Assembly (NCBI RefSeq): GCF_000382065.1 | Contig: NZ_KB907506.1 | Coordinates: 1 to 64,000, forward strand | Source of the DNA: Stenotrophomonas hibiscicola ATCC 19867 | Lineage (GTDB): Bacteria > Pseudomonadota > Gammaproteobacteria > Xanthomonadales > Xanthomonadaceae | DNA: 64,000 nt | Direction: 5' to 3' | Position numbers and translations under genes: made by a program | Shown: positions 1 to 6,937 of the stretch, in pieces | Numbering within the stretch: the first letter of the stretch is position 1 | Layout: each line of letters begins with the position of its first letter | The notes under the pieces: model-generated | Seen by the model: the letters and a program-made list of their open reading frames with translations, nothing else | Told to the model about the DNA's origin: nothing | The model's database searches: none

Positions 1-4
1 GTTG

Positions 5-99
5 GTAGGTGTCGACCTTGGTCGACACATCTGTCAGATATCGAATGAGTCATCCACGCATGGCGTGGATCTACTGTGTCCACCAAGGTCGACACCTAC
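5..99. repeat. Cluster of three SMAG-type GTAG palindromes
   Basis: Three short stem-loops lie in the first 100 bases. At 5-28 GTAG is followed by a 9-bp stem (GTGTCGACC/GGTCGACAC). At 52-74 an 8-bp stem (ATCCACGC/GCGTGGAT) is followed by CTAC, the reverse of GTAG. At 76-99 a third stem (GTGTCCACC/GGTCGACAC, one mismatch) is again followed by CTAC. The first and third share sequence in opposite orientation, so the cluster as a whole is also an inverted repeat. The GTAG tag plus short hairpin is the signature of the SMAG family of S. maltophilia. The arrangement seen in units two and three recurs at 37604-37650, upstream of the second large repeat. Confidence 0.8.
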
Positions 100-122
100 C
101 AAAGCGGTGCAAGACGCCGTTC

Positions 123-313
123 CGACAGATCGCGGCAATCTGTCGAAGGCGGGGTGGGTCCGGTTGCGGGGGCGTGAGCCGCATGGATGCGGCGACCGAG
201 CTTACATGGACGTACTTGCAGCGTCCCCCGCAACCGGACCCACCCCGCCATCCCTCAGCAGACCAGCTGTTGCTGTTGCTCTGGCTCGTAGCAGGTGCAG
301 GGCGCAGCCCTGC
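123..313. repeat. Structured composite repeat, copy 1
   Basis: A small hairpin at 123-145 (CGACAGAT/ATCTGTCG) precedes a perfect 25-bp stem, arms 148-172 and 225-249, closing a 52-nt loop (173-224). In the loop a 5-bp hairpin at 178-193 (GCCGC/GCGGC) presents the hexamer ATGGAT, and a second GGAC motif follows at 208-211. Downstream is a hairpin at 297-313 (GCAGGG/CCCTGC). Copies 2 (37697-37866) and 3 (54814-55071) share the loop sequence. The stem of copy 3 differs in sequence but still pairs. The region has no plausible gene. It could be a structured RNA, a mobile REP/REPIN-like element or both; which one cannot be told from sequence alone. Confidence 0.8.
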
Positions 314-329
314 CAAGCAAACCCCACCC

Positions 330-335
330 TATACT
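330..335 (+). promoter_or_regulatory. Candidate -10 box for leaderless tilS
   Basis: TATACT ends 7 nt before the GTG at 343 and there is no Shine-Dalgarno sequence between them. If this is the -10 element, transcription would begin at or next to the start codon. No convincing -35 box is seen. The call rests on spacing and sequence only. Confidence 0.35.
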
Positions 336-342
336 TGCCGCC

Positions 343-1629
343 GTGACCGCCTTCCCTGCCCTCGTTCCGCTGGATGCGCCGCTGCTGGTGGGCTACAGCG
401 GCGGTGCCGACTCCACCGTGCTGCTGCACTGGCTGTGGCGCTGCGCCCAGCCCACCGGCACGGCACTGCGTGCGGTGCACGTGCACCACGGCCTGCAACC
501 CGATGCGGACGCCTGGGCGCTGCATTGCCGGCAGCAATGCGCCGCGCTGGGCATCCAACTGGCCGTGCATCGCGTGCAGGTCGACAACCGTGCGGGCCTC
601 GGCCTTGAAGGCGCGGCGCGGCAGGCGCGACGCGCCGCGTTCGCGGCCGAGTTGCGCGAGGGCGAAACGCTGGCACTTGCGCAGCACCAGGACGACCAGG
701 CCGAGACCTTCCTGCTGCGCGCGCTGCGCGGTTCAGGCGTCGACGGCCTTGCAGCGATGTCTGCACACAGCCATCTTGGCGAACATCCCCTGTGGCGACC
801 ACTGCTGTCGACGTCGCGCGACGCGCTGCTCCACTACGCCCGGCAGCACGCGCTTCAATGGATTGAAGACCCCAGCAACGCGGAAGACCACGCCGATCGC
901 AACTTCCTGCGCCTGCAGGTGTTGCCGTTGCTGCGCCAGCGCTGGCCGCACGCGGCGTCGGCATTGGCCGGCAGCGCGACGCATTGCCGGCAGACCCGCG
1001 AACTGCTGGACGAGGAAGACGCCGAGCTGATCGCGCATCTGGAAGTGGCACCGCGCGTGCTGTCATTGGAACTTCTGCGCCAAGTGTCGCCGGGCCGCGC
1101 CGCACGCGTGCTGCGCGCCTGGGTGCTGGGCCATGCTGCAGCACCGTTGCCGGCCACGGTGCTGAAACAGGCGCTGGACGAACTGCTGCCGGCCGGCAAC
1201 GATCGCCAGGCCCGTGTGCGCTGGCACGATCACGCGATCCAGCAATGGCGCGACCACGCCTACCTGCTGCCAGCCCGGCTACCTGCGCTCCCCCCCGCGT
1301 GGCAGGCCGAATGGGACGGACGCGCGCCATTGGCGCTGCCCAATGGCGGACAACTGCGCCTGCAGGGCGCCCCGGCCTTCGAACGCCCATTGCAGGTACG
1401 TGCGCGCGCGGGCGGTGAGCGCATCCTGCTACCCGGTCGCCAGCATTCGCACGCGCTGAAGGACTGCCTGCAACGTGAGCGTCTTGCCCCGTGGCGCCGC
1501 GCGCAGCTGCCGTTGATCTTCGATGGCCCGCAGTTGCTGGCCGCCGCCGACGTGGTCATCGCCGCGCCCCTGCAGGCCTGGTTGCAGGCGAACGGGGCAC
1601 AGCTGCGTTGGCGTCCCGGCGGCTGGTGA
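343..1629 (+). CDS. tilS: tRNA(Ile)-lysidine synthase TilS
   Basis: TilS attaches lysine to C34 of the CAU-anticodon isoleucine tRNA, using ATP, so that it reads AUA. The PP-loop ATP-binding motif SGGADST lies at residues 19-25 and is followed by the HVHHGL segment usual in the family; the C-terminal TilS substrate-binding domains fill the rest of about 428 residues. I chose the GTG at 343. The frame also opens at a GTG at 295, but that codon sits inside a repeat hairpin and would add a 16-residue unrelated leader. A TATACT box 7 nt upstream suggests a leaderless message. xseB and ispA follow on the same strand. The function is secure; the start is moderately sure. Confidence 0.93.
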   Translation: MTAFPALVPLDAPLLVGYSGGADSTVLLHWLWRCAQPTGTALRAVHVHHGLQPDADAWALHCRQQCAALGIQLAVHRVQVDNRAGLGLEGAARQARRAAFAAELREGETLALAQHQDDQAETFLLRALRGSGVDGLAAMSAHSHLGEHPLWRPLLSTSRDALLHYARQHALQWIEDPSNAEDHADRNFLRLQVLPLLRQRWPHAASALAGSATHCRQTRELLDEEDAELIAHLEVAPRVLSLELLRQVSPGRAARVLRAWVLGHAAAPLPATVLKQALDELLPAGNDRQARVRWHDHAIQQWRDHAYLLPARLPALPPAWQAEWDGRAPLALPNGGQLRLQGAPAFERPLQVRARAGGERILLPGRQHSHALKDCLQRERLAPWRRAQLPLIFDGPQLLAAADVVIAAPLQAWLQANGAQLRWRPGGW

Positions 1630-1665
1630 ATTGACCCCCGCGCGCAGCCCGTCCACACTTGCCGC

Positions 1666-1926
1666 ATGGCCAAGAAGTCCCCCGAAAACGCCTCCCCGGT
1701 CGCCCAGTTCGAGCAGTCGCTTGAATCGCTGGAACAGCTGGTGGAGCAGATGGAAACCGGCGAGCTGAGCCTGGAAGCCTCGCTCAGTGCTTACGAACGT
1801 GGCGTCGGTCTGTATCGCCAGTGCCAGCAGGCGCTGGAACAGGCCGAACTGCGCGTGCGCCTGCTCAGCGATCCGGCGCAGCCGGAAGCATCCGAGCCGT
1901 TCGATCCGCCCAGCCATGACGGCTGA
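1666..1926 (+). CDS. xseB: Exodeoxyribonuclease VII small subunit
   Basis: The 86-residue product matches XseB in length and sequence (FEQSLESLEQLVEQMETGEL near the N-terminus, then a helical segment). With the large subunit XseA, not in this window, it forms exonuclease VII, which degrades single-stranded DNA from both ends. The ATG at 1666 lies 36 bp after the tilS stop, and the 3' end overlaps the start of ispA by 11 bp. The xseB-ispA order is common in proteobacteria and points to cotranscription. The upstream bases ACTTGCCGC directly before the ATG resemble those before tilS. No Shine-Dalgarno sequence is visible. Confidence 0.95.
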   Translation: MAKKSPENASPVAQFEQSLESLEQLVEQMETGELSLEASLSAYERGVGLYRQCQQALEQAELRVRLLSDPAQPEASEPFDPPSHDG

Positions 1927-2794
1927 GGTTCTGTTCGCGCGCTGGCGCGACCGCATCGAGAGCCAGCTCGACGCCGCCCTGCCCTCGCCCGCCGAGGCCC
2001 CGCAACGGCTGCACCAGGCCATGCGCTACTCGGTGCTGGGTGGCGGCAAGCGCATGCGGCCGCTGCTGGTGTACGCCAGTGGCCACCTGTTCGGCGCGCA
2101 GCCGGAACAGCTGGACGCGGCGGCGATGGCCGTCGAGCTCATCCACGCCTATTCGCTGGTGCACGACGACCTGCCGGCCATGGACGATGACGCGCTGCGC
2201 CGCGGCAAGCCGACCACCCACATCGCCTTCGACGAAGCTACCGCCATCCTCGCCGGTGACGCCCTGCAGACCCGTGCCTTTGGCCTGCTGGCCGATGCGC
2301 CGCTGACGGCCACGCTGCGCGTGGCCTGCCTGCAGACCCTGGCCCACGCCTCCGGTGCCTCCGGCATGTGCGGCGGCCAGGCGCTGGACATCGATGCCAC
2401 CGGCCAGCAACAGACCCTGGCGGCACTGACCCGCATGCATGCACTGAAGACCGGCGCACTGATCCGCGCGGCGGTGCGCATGGGTGCGCTGTGCGGCCAG
2501 GCCCACGAACCGCAGCTGGCCCAGCTCGACAGTTTCGCCGATGCACTCGGCCTGGCCTTCCAGGTCCGCGATGACATCCTGGATGTGGAAGCCAGTTCTG
2601 AACAACTGGGCAAGACCGCCGGCAAGGACGAGGCACAGGAAAAGAGCACCTTCCCGGCGCTGCTGGGCATGGACGGCGCCAAAGCACAGCTGCGCGAACT
2701 GGCAGCGCGCATGCAGGCAACCCTGGCCGGCCATGGCGAGGAAGCCGATCCGCTGCGCGCGCTGGCAACGCTGGCGGTGGAGCGCAATCACTGA
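1916..2794 (+). CDS. ispA: Farnesyl diphosphate synthase (polyprenyl synthetase)
   Basis: This enzyme condenses IPP with DMAPP and GPP to give farnesyl diphosphate for quinones, undecaprenyl carrier and other isoprenoids. The 292-residue protein carries the first aspartate-rich motif (DDLPAMDD, residues 84-91) and the second (DDILD, residues 219-223), both needed to bind magnesium-diphosphate. The ATG at 1916 lies inside the end of xseB, consistent with translational coupling, and the protein length is normal for the family. Octaprenyl synthases share both motifs, but linkage to xseB and the family-typical sequence around FARM favour IspA. A strong hairpin follows at 2858. Confidence 0.94.
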   Translation: MTAEVLFARWRDRIESQLDAALPSPAEAPQRLHQAMRYSVLGGGKRMRPLLVYASGHLFGAQPEQLDAAAMAVELIHAYSLVHDDLPAMDDDALRRGKPTTHIAFDEATAILAGDALQTRAFGLLADAPLTATLRVACLQTLAHASGASGMCGGQALDIDATGQQQTLAALTRMHALKTGALIRAAVRMGALCGQAHEPQLAQLDSFADALGLAFQVRDDILDVEASSEQLGKTAGKDEAQEKSTFPALLGMDGAKAQLRELAARMQATLAGHGEEADPLRALATLAVERNH

Positions 2795-2857
2795 TTGCTG
2801 GCGGCGACGCTGCCGCACTGCGCTCACCGCGCTTGGCCCGGCACGAGCGCCAAACAA

Positions 2858-2882
2858 CAACGCCCGGCAATGCCGGGCGTTG
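2858..2882. terminator. Hairpin terminator between ispA and the DUF4870 gene
   Basis: A perfect 12-bp stem (CAACGCCCGGCA/TGCCGGGCGTTG) with a minimal loop lies between two convergent genes. AACAA precedes it on the plus strand, which gives a short U-rich tail on the minus strand. It may serve both directions. Confidence 0.65.
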
Positions 2883-2905
2883 CATGTATCCGCGTGCGGA
2901 CGAAC

Positions 2906-3277
2906 TTACTTGATCAGGCGCAGCGCGAACGGGTAGCGATAGGCTTCGCCGTTGTTGGCCTTGACGGCGGCAATGATGCAGAACACCAGGCTGACCAGAC
3001 CAACGATCGGCATCAGGATCGCGCCGATGACGACGATGGTCAGGATCATGCAGATGACCATGGCGATGGCCACGGTGATCTGGAAGTTCAGCGCTTCCTT
3101 GGCCTGGTCGGTCACAAAGGCCTTGCCCGCATCATCCTTGTTGATCAACCAGATGATCAGCGCGCCGATGAAGCCGGTGAAGATGCCCAGCAGGTGCGCA
3201 GCCAGCGCCATCGTGCGCTGGTCGGCCGGGGCCTCGGTGGTCGCCGGCGGCGGCGGGACGTTATCGAATTCGCTCAC
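2906..3277 (-). CDS. DUF4870 family membrane protein
   Basis: A 123-residue protein with a proline-rich cytoplasmic N-terminus (PPPPATTEAPAD) and three hydrophobic segments, roughly residues 25-46, 64-87 and 89-108. The pattern and the ending with NNGEAYRYPFALRLIK match the DUF4870 (Tic20-like) family of small membrane proteins of unknown function. I chose the GTG at 3277 because AAGGAG lies 7 nt upstream of it; an ATG at 3295 would overlap that ribosome-binding site. It stands alone between convergent ispA and co-oriented pmbA. No function can be assigned. Confidence 0.88.
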   Translation of the reverse strand: MSEFDNVPPPPATTEAPADQRTMALAAHLLGIFTGFIGALIIWLINKDDAGKAFVTDQAKEALNFQITVAIAMVICMILTIVVIGAILMPIVGLVSLVFCIIAAVKANNGEAYRYPFALRLIK

Positions 3278-3364
3278 GACAAAACTCCTTTTCATTGGGT
3301 GGTCTTGACCCACCAGCACCAAGCTGGCTGCGTCAGGCGGGCATAGCTTACGCCATCGACGCCA

Positions 3365-4732
3365 TCAATCATTACCGGCAATGGTCATCCGCCCCACCAG
3401 GATCGAGCCGGTGCGGATGTGCGAGCGCGGGTCAACATCACTGCCCACCGCTTCGATGCTGCTGAACATCTCGCGCAGGTTGCCGGCGATGGTGATGCCA
3501 TCCACCGGATACTGGATCTCGCCATTCTCGACCCGGAAGCCACCGGCGCCCCGCGAATAGTCGCCGGTCACCCCGTTGACGCCCTGCCCCATCAGCTCGG
3601 TCACCAGCAGGCCATTGCCCATCTGCCGGGCGATGTCCTGCAGCGCGCCAGCATTGGCGGCCAACTGCAGGTTGTGCACGCCACCGGCATTGGCGGTGGT
3701 CTGCAGGCCCAGCTTGCGTGCCGAGTAGCTGCCCAGCACGTAGCGCTGCAGGACGCCGTCACGGACCAGCGCCGAAGCTCGGGTGGCCACGCCATCGCCA
3801 TCGAAGGCGGCCGAACGCAGGCCACGGCGCAGGTGAGGCAGTTCCTCGATCTGCATCCAGCCGGGGAACAACTGCAGGCCGACGCTGTCCAGCAGGAAGC
3901 TGGCCTGGCGGTACAGGGCACCGCCGGACACCGCCGACAACAGGTGGCCGACCAGGCTGCGCGCCACTTCCGGGGCGAACAACACCGGCATGCTGCCGGT
4001 GGCCATCGAGCGAGGCTGCAGGCGGGCGACGGTGCGCTCGGCAGCACGACGACCGACCAGGCCCACCTCCTCCAGATCCTCGCGGGCCAGCGCACTGGTG
4101 TACCAGCCATCGCGCTGCATGCCATCGCCCTGGCCGGCAATCAGCGCACAGCCCACCGAATGATGGGTGCCGCGCTCACGGCCGATGAAACCATGCGAAT
4201 TGGCATAGACCGACAGGCTCTGCATGCTTGACACCGAAGCGCCGTCGGAATTGCGGATCTGCGCATCGGCCTCGCGGCCTGCGTTCTCACAGGCCAGGGC
4301 CAGGTCCACCGCCTCGTCGGCCTGCAGCGCCCACGGGTGCCAGGCATCCAGATCCGGGAAGTCGGTGGCCATCAACGCGGCCTCGGCCAAGCCGGCAGCC
4401 GGGTCATCTTCGGTATGCCGGGCGATCGCACAGGCCTGTTCGACCGTGGCGGCAAGGCTGGCCTCGTTCAGGTCGCCAGTGCTGGCACTGCCCTTGCGTT
4501 GCCCGAAATAGACGGTGACGGCGATACCGCGGTCACGGGTGGACTGCACGGTCTCAACCTCGCCAAGGCGGACATTGACCTCCAGGCCACGATCCTCGCT
4601 GCAGCTGACCTCGGCCTGGCTGGCGCCCAGCGCGCGGGCACGGTCGAGCAGCTGCTGGGAGAGGTCGGCCAGCCGTTCCAGCCGGGCCGCGCTGTCGTCG
4701 CCGACGGCCACTTCAGGGGCGATCACGTTCAA
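3365..4732 (-). CDS. pmbA: Metalloprotease subunit PmbA (TldE)
   Basis: PmbA (TldE) is the non-metal subunit that partners TldD in a heterodimeric protease known to process microcin B17 and to degrade unfolded peptides such as CcdA. The 455-residue product has the family's N-terminal segment and the conserved C-terminal block (NGEIQYPVDGITIAGNLREM then SILVGRMTIAGND). It lacks the HExxxH motif, as TldE proteins do. The start is a TTG at 4732. It is divergent from darP, an arrangement conserved in many gammaproteobacteria. tldD lies just beyond darP at 5432-6877, so both halves of the enzyme are encoded close together but not in one operon. Confidence 0.95.
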   Translation of the reverse strand: MNVIAPEVAVGDDSAARLERLADLSQQLLDRARALGASQAEVSCSEDRGLEVNVRLGEVETVQSTRDRGIAVTVYFGQRKGSASTGDLNEASLAATVEQACAIARHTEDDPAAGLAEAALMATDFPDLDAWHPWALQADEAVDLALACENAGREADAQIRNSDGASVSSMQSLSVYANSHGFIGRERGTHHSVGCALIAGQGDGMQRDGWYTSALAREDLEEVGLVGRRAAERTVARLQPRSMATGSMPVLFAPEVARSLVGHLLSAVSGGALYRQASFLLDSVGLQLFPGWMQIEELPHLRRGLRSAAFDGDGVATRASALVRDGVLQRYVLGSYSARKLGLQTTANAGGVHNLQLAANAGALQDIARQMGNGLLVTELMGQGVNGVTGDYSRGAGGFRVENGEIQYPVDGITIAGNLREMFSSIEAVGSDVDPRSHIRTGSILVGRMTIAGND

Positions 4733-4799
4733 TGCTTTATCCTGTACGGGTTGGGCCCGGCATCACGCCGGGCGACTTTTTTGAAATCAGGTATGGACG

Positions 4800-5390
4800 A
4801 TGCGCGGACGCGACGAAGAAACCGGTGAATTCCACGACAAGAGCCGCAGCCAGAACCGGCGCGACGCGCTCGACGTCCTGGCCCTGGGCGAGAAGCTGGT
4901 GTCGTTGACCCCGGCCCAGCTGGCGCGCCTGCCGATCCCGGAAGACCTGCTGCCGCATATCGCCGAGTGCAAGCGCATCACCGCCCACATCGCCCACAAG
5001 CGCCAGCTGGCGTTCCTGGCCAAGCACATGCGGCGCGAAGAAGAGGCCACGCTGGATGCGATCCGCGACGCGCTGGACGCCAACAGCGAGACCGGCCGCC
5101 GCGAAGTGGCAATGATGCATCGCGTTGAGGACTGGCGCGACCGCCTGCTGGCCGAGGGTGACAAGGCACTGGCGGCCCTTCTCGACGATTATCCGCAGGC
5201 CGATCGCCAGCAGCTGCGCACGCTGGTGCGCAACGCGCAGGCCGAAAAGGCTAGGAACAAGCCGCCGCGCGCCTACCGTGAGATTTTCCAGGTGCTGCGC
5301 GGCCTGATGCTGCCGGCCGCGCTTGGCCTGAAGACGGCGGGCGACGAAGACGCCGGCCACGTCGAGACCGACGAAGCCGACGAGGACTGA
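4800..5390 (+). CDS. darP: Ribosome-associated protein DarP (YjgA, DUF615)
   Basis: DarP/YjgA is a DUF615 protein that binds late 50S precursors and helps peptidyl-transferase-centre maturation. The 196-residue sequence is rich in charged helices and carries the family's LTPAQLARLPIPEDL and HIAHKRQLAFLAKHMR blocks. The N-terminus (MRGRDEETGEFHDKSRSQ) matches the usual start. It is divergent from pmbA, the standard neighbour. An ATG 7 nt further upstream is out of frame. The acidic tail after about residue 175 is typical of xanthomonad copies. Confidence 0.94.
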   Translation: MRGRDEETGEFHDKSRSQNRRDALDVLALGEKLVSLTPAQLARLPIPEDLLPHIAECKRITAHIAHKRQLAFLAKHMRREEEATLDAIRDALDANSETGRREVAMMHRVEDWRDRLLAEGDKALAALLDDYPQADRQQLRTLVRNAQAEKARNKPPRAYREIFQVLRGLMLPAALGLKTAGDEDAGHVETDEADED

Positions 5391-5431
5391 GTCCGCGCCG
5401 GTCGGGGCGGTGGCGCTGGCCATCGCCCGGC

Positions 5432-6877
5432 TCAGGCCTGGGTACCGCCGACGGTGATGCCCTCGATCAGCAGCGAGGGCTGGCCGACACCCACGGGCAC
5501 GCTCTGCCCGTCCTTGCCGCAGACGCCCACGCCCTCGTCCAAGGCCAGGTCATTGCCGACCATGCGCACCTTCTGCATGGTTTCCGGACCGTTCCCGATC
5601 AGGGTCGCGCCCTTCACCGGCGTGGTGACGCGGCCATCCTCGATCAGGTAGGCCTCGGTCGCCGAGAACACGTACTTGCCGCTGGTGATGTCGACCTGGC
5701 CGCCGCCGAAGTTGACCGCGTACAGGCCCTTCTTCACCGAACGGATCATCTCCTGCGGGTCGTGCTGGCCGGCACGCATGTAGGTGTTGGTCATGCGCGG
5801 CATGGTCATGTGCGCGAATGATTCGCGGCGGCCATTGCCGGTAGGCGCCACGCCCATCAGGCGCGCATTGAGGCTGTCCTGCATGTAGCCGACCAGGATG
5901 CCGTCCTCGATCAGCGTGGTGCACTGGCTGGGATGGCCCTCGTCGTCGATGTTCAACGAACCGCGGCGTCCGTCCAGCGTGCCGTCATCGACGATGGTCA
6001 CGCCCGGGGCGGCAACGCGCTCACCGATGCGGCCCGCGTAGACGCTGGTGCCCTTGCGGTTGAAGTCGCCTTCCAACCCGTGGCCAACCGCTTCATGCAG
6101 CAGCACGCCCGGCCAGCCCGGACCGAGCACCACCGGCATCACCCCGGCCGGAGCCGGAACGGCGTCCAGGTTCACCAGCGCCTGGCGCAGCGCCTCGCGG
6201 GCGAAGGCCTCGGGGCGCCCGTCCGCAAACAGTTCTTCATACCCGTAGCGGCCACCGCCGCCTGCATAGCCGGACTCGCGGCGACCGTGGTGCTCGACGA
6301 TCACCTGTACGTTCAGGCGCACCAGCGGCCGCACATCAGCACCCAGCACACCGTCGCTGCGTGCGATCAGCACCGTGTCGACGCCGCCGGACAGGCTCAC
6401 CATCACCTGCTTCACGCGCGGGTCGGCGGCACGCAGGTAGCCATCCAGGCGCTTGAGCACCTCGACCTTGGCCTCGTTGCCGATACCATCGATCGGGTCC
6501 AGCGCCGGGTACAGCGCGCGCGCGTTGCCACGCAGTAGCGATCGCCCGGATTGGGCACCGCCTTCGCGTGAGATCGCACGTGCCGACTGCGCCGCCGCCA
6601 GCAGCGCGTCGGCGTGGATGTCATCGGAATAGGCGAAGCCGGTCTTTTCGCCGGAAATTGCCCGCACGCCCACGCCCTGTTCGATGGAATGGGCGCCATC
6701 CTTGACGATGCCGTCTTCCACGCTCCAGCTCTCGCGGCGGGCATGCTGGAAGTAAAGATCACCGAAGTCCACACCGGGGCCAAGCAACTGGCCGAAGGTG
6801 CGCTCCAGGCCAGCGGTATCCAGGCCGCCGGGGCGCAGCAGGCGGTCTTGGGCAAGCGTCAGGGCGATGTCAGTCAT
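5432..6877 (-). CDS. tldD: Metalloprotease TldD
   Basis: TldD is the zinc-bearing subunit of the TldD/TldE protease. At 481 residues it has the same length as the E. coli protein. The active-site motif HEAVGH is at residues 261-266, in the family context HEAVGHGLEGDFNRKG. The C-terminal block ends in LLIEGITVGGTQA, as expected. I chose the ATG at 6877 (MTDIALT); the open frame continues upstream to 6913, but the extra residues are unlike the family. yhdP lies 60 bp upstream on the same strand, and yhdP-tldD linkage is common, suggesting one transcription unit. Confidence 0.96.
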   Translation of the reverse strand: MTDIALTLAQDRLLRPGGLDTAGLERTFGQLLGPGVDFGDLYFQHARRESWSVEDGIVKDGAHSIEQGVGVRAISGEKTGFAYSDDIHADALLAAAQSARAISREGGAQSGRSLLRGNARALYPALDPIDGIGNEAKVEVLKRLDGYLRAADPRVKQVMVSLSGGVDTVLIARSDGVLGADVRPLVRLNVQVIVEHHGRRESGYAGGGGRYGYEELFADGRPEAFAREALRQALVNLDAVPAPAGVMPVVLGPGWPGVLLHEAVGHGLEGDFNRKGTSVYAGRIGERVAAPGVTIVDDGTLDGRRGSLNIDDEGHPSQCTTLIEDGILVGYMQDSLNARLMGVAPTGNGRRESFAHMTMPRMTNTYMRAGQHDPQEMIRSVKKGLYAVNFGGGQVDITSGKYVFSATEAYLIEDGRVTTPVKGATLIGNGPETMQKVRMVGNDLALDEGVGVCGKDGQSVPVGVGQPSLLIEGITVGGTQA

Positions 6878-6937
6878 GGTTCTCGATCTGGGGATGCGGG
6901 GGCGCTCAGGCAAGCCCCGTGAACAGGAAGGCCGCGC

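Noticed and set aside
295..345. GTG at 295 as the start of tilS
   Set aside because: It lies within a hairpin of the repeat and adds 16 residues not seen in TilS proteins; the GTG at 343 fits better.
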